64,000 nt of DNA. Source: a bacterium YEK0313 (GTDB taxonomy: Bacteria > Pseudomonadota > Alphaproteobacteria > Rhizobiales > Phreatobacteraceae). Location: the NCBI GenBank assembly GCA_000751295.2, contig CCMO02000001.1:3376615-3440614 (forward strand), given 5' to 3'. Under the pieces are notes generated by a model, which had not been told where the DNA came from, did not search any database, and saw only the letters and a list, made by a program, of their open reading frames with translations. Shown here one piece after another: positions 59,485 to 64,000 of the stretch. A program made the translations under genes and the position numbers. The first letter of the stretch is position 1, and each line of letters starts with the position of its first letter.

Positions 59485-60493
59485 CGGGCCGCACCGCCTC
59501 AGCCTGCCGGAGCGCCGGCAGAACCTCGGCGGCGAACAGGTCCATGCCGGCAAGAGCGGCCGCATTGTCGAGCACGCCATTGCCGTTGAAGACGCAGCGC
59601 AGCGCACCGATGCCGGTGGTTTCGCGGAGCCTGACGATCGCGGCATGGCAGGCTTCGGGATCGCCATGGATGACCTGGTCGCGCAGCACGGCCGCGCGGT
59701 CGAGCGCCGGCACATCGCTCGGCGCGATGCCGCGCGCCGCGGCAAAGGCCAGCCGGCGCCGATGGAGCCGCGGCAGGAGGTCGTCGACCCGCTCGGTCGC
59801 CTCGCCCTGCGTCGCGCCGATGCAGACGTAGCGCGAAAGCGACGAACGGGCGAGGGCGTCCGTCCTGCCCGCGCGCGCCAGTTCGTCGCGATAGATGGCG
59901 AGCTGGCGCGCCTCGGGCGGCTCCAGGCTGAGCAGCAGCGGCAAGTCCTGCGCGACTGCGAAACGCAGCGTTTCCGCGGTCGAGCCGGCGAGATAGAGCG
60001 GCGGATGCGGCCGCTGCACCGGCGGCGGTCCCAGCGGCACGTCCGAGAAGCGCCAGGGGCCGTCGGCAGCGCTCGCCCTCTGCCCGCTCAGGGCCGCGCG
60101 CAGCACGGTGAAGGCGGCCTCGAACCGCTCGCGGGCCGTGCCGTGATCGATGCCGAGCACGGCAAAGGTTTCCGGATCGGTGCCGCGGCCGATGCCGATG
60201 TCGAGCCGGCCGGCGCTTTGAAAATCGAGCTGGGCGAGCTGTTCGGCGAGCACCAGCGGGTGATGCAGCGGCAGGACCAGCACCGAGGTGCCGATCCTCA
60301 GCCTTTCCGTCCGCGCGAACAGCGCCGCGGCCAGCAGCAGCGTCGAGGGATAGGGCAGGCGTTCGCGGAAATGGAACTCGGCGAACCAGACGCCGTCGAA
60401 ACCCAGACGGTCGGCGCGCTCGAACAGCGACAGGAAGGCCTGATGGTCGCCCAGCGTCGCTTCGCGCGTCCAGCCGGCCAGATCGATGCGCAT
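59471..60493 (-). CDS. LLM-class flavin-dependent oxidoreductase
   Basis: Luciferase-like monooxygenase fold, 340 residues: ERADRLGFDGVWFAEFHFRERLPYPSTLLLAAALFARTERLRIGTSVLVLPLHHPLVLAEQLAQLDFQSAGRLDIGIGRG is the flavin-binding TIM-barrel half; the C-terminal part ends ALRCVFNGNGVLDNAAALAGMDLFAAEVLPAL. The substrate is unknown. It sits between cobC and cobF, which may be chance or may indicate a corrinoid-linked reaction. No partner flavin reductase is adjacent. Confidence 0.88.
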   Translation of the reverse strand: MRIDLAGWTREATLGDHQAFLSLFERADRLGFDGVWFAEFHFRERLPYPSTLLLAAALFARTERLRIGTSVLVLPLHHPLVLAEQLAQLDFQSAGRLDIGIGRGTDPETFAVLGIDHGTARERFEAAFTVLRAALSGQRASAADGPWRFSDVPLGPPPVQRPHPPLYLAGSTAETLRFAVAQDLPLLLSLEPPEARQLAIYRDELARAGRTDALARSSLSRYVCIGATQGEATERVDDLLPRLHRRRLAFAAARGIAPSDVPALDRAAVLRDQVIHGDPEACHAAIVRLRETTGIGALRCVFNGNGVLDNAAALAGMDLFAAEVLPALRQAEAVRPATVC

Positions 60494-60676
60494 CGCCGTC
60501 CTCTCGAGGCTCCACGGCCCAAGGAAAGCGCGTCCTTAGCTTCAATTGCCCGCGCTGGCTATCCGGCCTGGCGCGCCGCGCCTCGTGTGTCGCGACCCGA
60601 TTGGCTATGCTGGCGCAGAAAGGCCGACCGGACCGCACCGGCCGCGACGGCCGGACGCGCAGCGAGACAGGGCAGC

Positions 60677-61450
60677 ATGGCGAAGAAGATCCTGGTGATC
60701 GGCATAGGCACCGGCAATCCCGAACATGTCACGGTGCAGGCGATCAACGCATTGAACGAGGCGAAAGTCTTTTTCGTGCTCGACAAGGGCGAGGCGGCCG
60801 AAGATCTCGTCAGGCTGCGCGAGGAGATCTGCGCGCGCTATATCCGCGATCCCGGATACCGCGTGGTCAAGGCGGCCAATCCGGAACGGGACAAGGCGAG
60901 CGCCGACTACCGCGGCGCGGTGGATCGCTGGCACCGGGACCGCGCCGCGCTGTACGAGGCGCTGATTCGCGACGAACTCGGCGCCGACGAATGCGGCGCC
61001 TTCCTCGTCTGGGGCGATCCGTCGCTCTATGACAGCACCTTGCGGATCCTCGATCAGGTGCTTGCCCGCGGGGCGATCGCCTTCGACATCGAGGTCATAC
61101 CCGGCATCACCAGCCCGCAGGCGCTCGCGGCGGCGCACCGGATACCGCTCAACCGCATCGGCGCGCCCGTGCGCCTGACCACCGGCCGCCGGCTCAGCCA
61201 TGACCTCGACGCCAGCGCGGACGATTGCGTGGTGTTCCTGGACGACGGTTCGGCGCTCCAGGGCGTCGCCGACCGCGATCTCCAGGTCTATTGGGGCGCC
61301 TATCTTGGCGCGCCCGAGGAAATGCGCGTGTCCGGCCGGCTCGGCGACGTCGCCGCCGAGATCGACGAGAAGCGCCGGCGCGCGCGGGCCGAACGCGGCT
61401 GGATCATGGATCTCTACCTGTTGCGCCGCACGGACGCCGGCCGCCCATGA
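60677..61450 (+). CDS. cobF: precorrin-6A synthase (deacetylating)
   Basis: Methyltransferase of 257 residues that methylates C-1 and releases acetate after ring contraction, specific to the aerobic route: KKILVIGIGTGNPEHVTVQAINALNEAKVFFVLDKGEAAEDLVRLREEIC, FLVWGDPSLYDSTLRILDQV, FDIEVIPGITSPQALAAAHRIPLNRIG and DDCVVFLDDGSALQG. ATG 60677 matches the family start. The stop overlaps the next gene by ATGA. Confidence 0.94.
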   Translation: MAKKILVIGIGTGNPEHVTVQAINALNEAKVFFVLDKGEAAEDLVRLREEICARYIRDPGYRVVKAANPERDKASADYRGAVDRWHRDRAALYEALIRDELGADECGAFLVWGDPSLYDSTLRILDQVLARGAIAFDIEVIPGITSPQALAAAHRIPLNRIGAPVRLTTGRRLSHDLDASADDCVVFLDDGSALQGVADRDLQVYWGAYLGAPEEMRVSGRLGDVAAEIDEKRRRARAERGWIMDLYLLRRTDAGRP

Positions 61451-62724
61451 GGGCGGAGCCTGGCGGCGGTCCCGGCGCGCGCCGGGGCCTGGCGATCGCA
61501 GTGGTCGGCGCCGGCATCGCCGGTCTCGCGGTCGCAACGCTCCTCGACCGGGCCGGTCATCGCGTCACCGTGTTCGAGCGCTTCGATGCGTCCCGGCCGG
61601 TCGGTTCGGGGCTGATGCTGCAGCCGATCGGCCTTGCCGCCCTGGACCGGCTCGGCCTGCGCGCCGAGATGGAACGGCGCGGTGCGCGCATCGATCGCCT
61701 GCACGGCAAGACCGACCGCGGCATCACCATTTTCGATCTTGGTTATGCCGATCTCGATCCCGCGCTCTATGCGGTCGCCGTGCATCGCGCGGCCCTGCAT
61801 GGTGTTCTCTGGCAGGCCTTCGCGGCCGGCACGGCCAGGCTCGAAACCGGCTTCGCGGTGGCAGGGCTCGATGACGGGCACGCCGCCGGCGCGCTGTCGC
61901 TCATCGACGAGGCCGGCCGCAGCGCCGGCCCGTTCGCGCTGGTCGTCGACGCATCGGGCGCCCAGTCGAAGCTGCGCGTCCGTCTCTCCGCGCAGCGGCC
62001 GCAGCCCTATTCTTACGGGGCGGTATGGACGACCGCGCCCGATATCGGCATTGCGCCCGGGCGCCTCGACCAGCGCTACGTTGCGGCCCGCACCATGCTG
62101 GGCTACCTGCCGGTCGGCACCGTCGACGGCACGGGCGCGCCGCTCGCCGCGCTGTTCTGGAGCCTGAAGCCGAAGGACCATATGGCCTGGCGCGACGGAT
62201 TCGCCCGCTGGCAGGCCGAGACCCAGGCGCTCTGGCCGGCGCTGGCGCCGCTGATCGCCGCGCTGGAAGGGCCCGACCGCTTCACGCTGGCGAGCTATCA
62301 GCACTTCACCGCAGACCGGTTTCACGGCGGCCGCCTCGTACTGATCGGCGACGCCGCCCATGCGACCTCGCCACAATTGGGGCAGGGCGCGAACCAGGGG
62401 CTGCTTGATGCCGTAGCGCTTGCCGACGCGCTCGATTCGACCCCCGATCTTCAGGCCGCGCTCGATCGCTTCGAGCGCATCCGCCGGCGCCAGATCCGCT
62501 TCTATCAGGCGGCCAGCGCGCTGATGACGCCGTTCTTCCAGTCGGATTCGAAAACCTTCGCCCTGGTTCGGGACATGACCTTCAACCGATTGAAATCCAT
62601 ACCTTATCTGCGCAGGGAGATGGTCCGCATGCTGGCCGGGCTGAAGACCGGCCCCCTGACCCACGGAAGCCCCGCCGCCATTGCCGATCCCTTCGGCCGG
62701 CCGAGGCTGAAAGTCCTGTCCTAA
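61447..62724 (+). CDS. FAD-dependent monooxygenase (PHBH fold)
   Basis: Flavoprotein of 425 residues: dinucleotide-binding GAGIAGLAVATLLDRAGHRVTVFERF at residue 21, RAALHGVLWQAF, and GDAAHATSPQLGQGANQGLLDAVALADAL with the FAD ribityl-binding Asp. It resembles UbiH/salicylate-hydroxylase monooxygenases. Overlap with cobF by ATGA suggests coupled expression, but I know of no required cobalamin step for it. It could hydroxylate an aromatic compound unrelated to B12. Confidence 0.87.
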   Translation: MRAEPGGGPGARRGLAIAVVGAGIAGLAVATLLDRAGHRVTVFERFDASRPVGSGLMLQPIGLAALDRLGLRAEMERRGARIDRLHGKTDRGITIFDLGYADLDPALYAVAVHRAALHGVLWQAFAAGTARLETGFAVAGLDDGHAAGALSLIDEAGRSAGPFALVVDASGAQSKLRVRLSAQRPQPYSYGAVWTTAPDIGIAPGRLDQRYVAARTMLGYLPVGTVDGTGAPLAALFWSLKPKDHMAWRDGFARWQAETQALWPALAPLIAALEGPDRFTLASYQHFTADRFHGGRLVLIGDAAHATSPQLGQGANQGLLDAVALADALDSTPDLQAALDRFERIRRRQIRFYQAASALMTPFFQSDSKTFALVRDMTFNRLKSIPYLRREMVRMLAGLKTGPLTHGSPAAIADPFGRPRLKVLS

Positions 62725-62946
62725 TCGACCCGCGCGCCCCGCGCCGGCGCGCCACATCGTTAAGATTTCGTCAACCATCGAGGTTCAGCATTGCCACCGG
62801 CGCCACGTTTTGGTCTCATTTGACCCGAAGATGGAAGGGTCTATTAACGTCGGCCATGACATGCGCGGTTGCAGCATGTGCCAGACGTGAGACAAAACGG
62901 GCCGTCAGTGTCCGAGGAATGCGGCGGAGCGAGCGATTTGAATTTC
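62725..62946. other. intergenic region before the RlpA-like gene
   Basis: A 222-base gap, more AT-rich than its surroundings (for instance near 62758-62845), probably holding the promoter of the rlpA-like gene. I see no clear hairpin or RNA. In-frame GTG at 62887 and TTG at 62938 could extend the next gene upstream. Confidence 0.45.
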
Positions 62947-64000
62947 ATGACCAGCACGGGCGTGTCCGGCGCCTTCGCCTGCGATCGTAAGACCGCGCTT
63001 CGCACCGTGGTGCTCGCCGGCGTCAGCCTCCTCGTCACCGGCTGCGTCTCGCAGAACCAGACAGCCCGCAACGGCCGCGTCGATACGTTCAACGCGCGCT
63101 ACGGCGTCCATTCCAGCCCGCGCGTCGTCGCCGATGGCCAGCCGATCCCGCGTGGCGGCGGCGTCTACCGGGTCGGGCGCCCCTATACGATCGCCGGCCG
63201 GCGCTACACTCCTTACGAAAAGCGGGAAGGGCACTCGGAAGTCGGCGTCGCCTCCTGGTACGGCCGTCAGTTCCATGGCCGCCTGACCGCCAATGGCGAA
63301 GTCTACGACATGAACTCCCTGTCGGCCGCCCATCGCACCATGCCGATGCCGAGCTATGCGCGCGTCACCAATCTGCGCAACGGCCACTCGATCATCGTGC
63401 GCGTCAACGACCGGGGCCCGTTCCATGCCAACCGCGTGGTCGACCTGTCGTCGCGCGCGTCGCATCTCCTCGATTTCCGCGGCCATGGCGTCGCGCGGGT
63501 GAAGGTCGAATATGTCGGCCGCGCCCCGCTCGAAGGCTCCGATGACCGCATGCTGCTCGCAACCCTGCGTACCGACGGCACCGCAGCTCCGATGCCGAGC
63601 GGTGTCGGCGCGGGCGTGATGGTCGCCTCCGCCGCGCCGTCCTTCGTGCCGCAGAGCGCGCCGCAGCCGGCCGTGGTCGAAAATCGCGGCATCGGCACCC
63701 AGATCACCGAGGCCATGCCGCTGCCGCCCGAGCGGCCGTTCGATCTCGGCCTCGCCGCCGGCGGCGCCACGACGGTCGTCGCCTCGGCGCCGGCGCGCCA
63801 GGCCGATCCGGTCGTGACCACGGCCGCCACAGCCGCGAGCACCTCCGCGCCGACCATCGCGCCCGTGGCCTCGACCCGTTCCGCGACGCTGCCGGGCCCG
63901 GCGGCGACCGCCACGACGAGCGCCTATGCCGCTCCGCCGGCCCAGCCGCCAGTCATCGCTGCCATGCCGGGCACCCCCGCACCCGCGCGCGCGACCATCG
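62947..64000 (+). CDS. rlpA: RlpA-like septal ring lipoprotein (partial)
   Basis: Open to the window edge, at least 351 codons. An N-terminal lipoprotein signal (KTALRTVVLAGVSLLVTGC, lipobox LVTGC) is followed by a double-psi beta-barrel domain: EVGVASWYGRQFHGRLTANGEVYDMNSLSAAHRTMPMPSYARVTNLRNGHSIIVRVNDRGPFHANRVVDLS. RlpA proteins are outer-membrane lipoproteins that cleave peptidoglycan strands lacking stem peptides; the DRGP and Asp/His residues of the active groove are present. A long Ala/Pro/Thr linker follows, and a SPOR domain would be expected past the edge. A TTG at 62938 with GGAG upstream is an alternative start. Confidence 0.9.
   Translation, partial: MTSTGVSGAFACDRKTALRTVVLAGVSLLVTGCVSQNQTARNGRVDTFNARYGVHSSPRVVADGQPIPRGGGVYRVGRPYTIAGRRYTPYEKREGHSEVGVASWYGRQFHGRLTANGEVYDMNSLSAAHRTMPMPSYARVTNLRNGHSIIVRVNDRGPFHANRVVDLSSRASHLLDFRGHGVARVKVEYVGRAPLEGSDDRMLLATLRTDGTAAPMPSGVGAGVMVASAAPSFVPQSAPQPAVVENRGIGTQITEAMPLPPERPFDLGLAAGGATTVVASAPARQADPVVTTAATAASTSAPTIAPVASTRSATLPGPAATATTSAYAAPPAQPPVIAAMPGTPAPARATI

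Overview
The window reads as a high-GC alphaproteobacterial chromosome, probably Hyphomicrobiales (Rhizobiales)-like. The pointers are form IC RuBisCO with CbbX, a Ti-plasmid-type TraA/TraC/TraD mobilisation module, the aerobic CobG/CobN cobalamin route and HisKA_2/LuxR signalling proteins. No marker gene fixes the genus.

Positions 1-19250 form an energy and carbon module on the minus strand. It holds a [NiFe]-hydrogenase of the high-affinity group 1h (formerly group 5) type without a Tat signal, preceded by a textbook sigma-54 promoter, a small zinc-ribbon protein and a HoxA-like NtrC-family activator whose receiver domain has lost its phosphorylation residues. Next comes an almost gap-free Calvin-Benson-Bassham operon (cbbF-P-T-G-K-A-L-S-X-E, an aldolase-Dabb fusion, cbbZ-Y), read divergently from its LysR regulator cbbR. 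Together these encode hydrogen oxidation and CO2 fixation.

Positions 19260-29125 are mobile DNA. An IS256-family element (19274-22500) carries an amber stop and is split by an IS110/IS1111-type element. Then come traD-traC, an oriT resembling Ti/RSF1010 nic sites, traA, an AlpA-like regulator, a higBA toxin-antitoxin pair and a large serine recombinase. The last codons of the recombinase lie inside the 3' end of a tRNA-Ser(UGA) gene (29111-29200). The tRNA marks one end of an integrated element. No second copy of the tRNA end was seen, so the island may include the hydrogenase and cbb genes and extend beyond the left edge.

From 29200 the sequence is visibly more GC-rich and looks like resident chromosome. 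It starts with stress and signalling genes (CsbD-like protein, PAS-LuxR regulator, HisKA_2-like kinase, GT4 glycosyltransferase, a 25-residue membrane peptide and its membrane-protein neighbour, a nitroreductase). Then comes a large cobalamin locus: a riboswitch with btuB-F-C-D for uptake, and aerobic synthesis genes cobB-A-M-E-L, cobK, cobJ-I-H-G-N-W behind a second riboswitch, then cobP, cobO, cobQ, cobD, cobC and cobF. Many genes overlap by ATGA, indicating translational coupling. cobB carries a single-base frameshift. Two flavin-dependent oxidoreductases sit among the late cobalamin genes. The window ends inside an RlpA-like lipoprotein gene.
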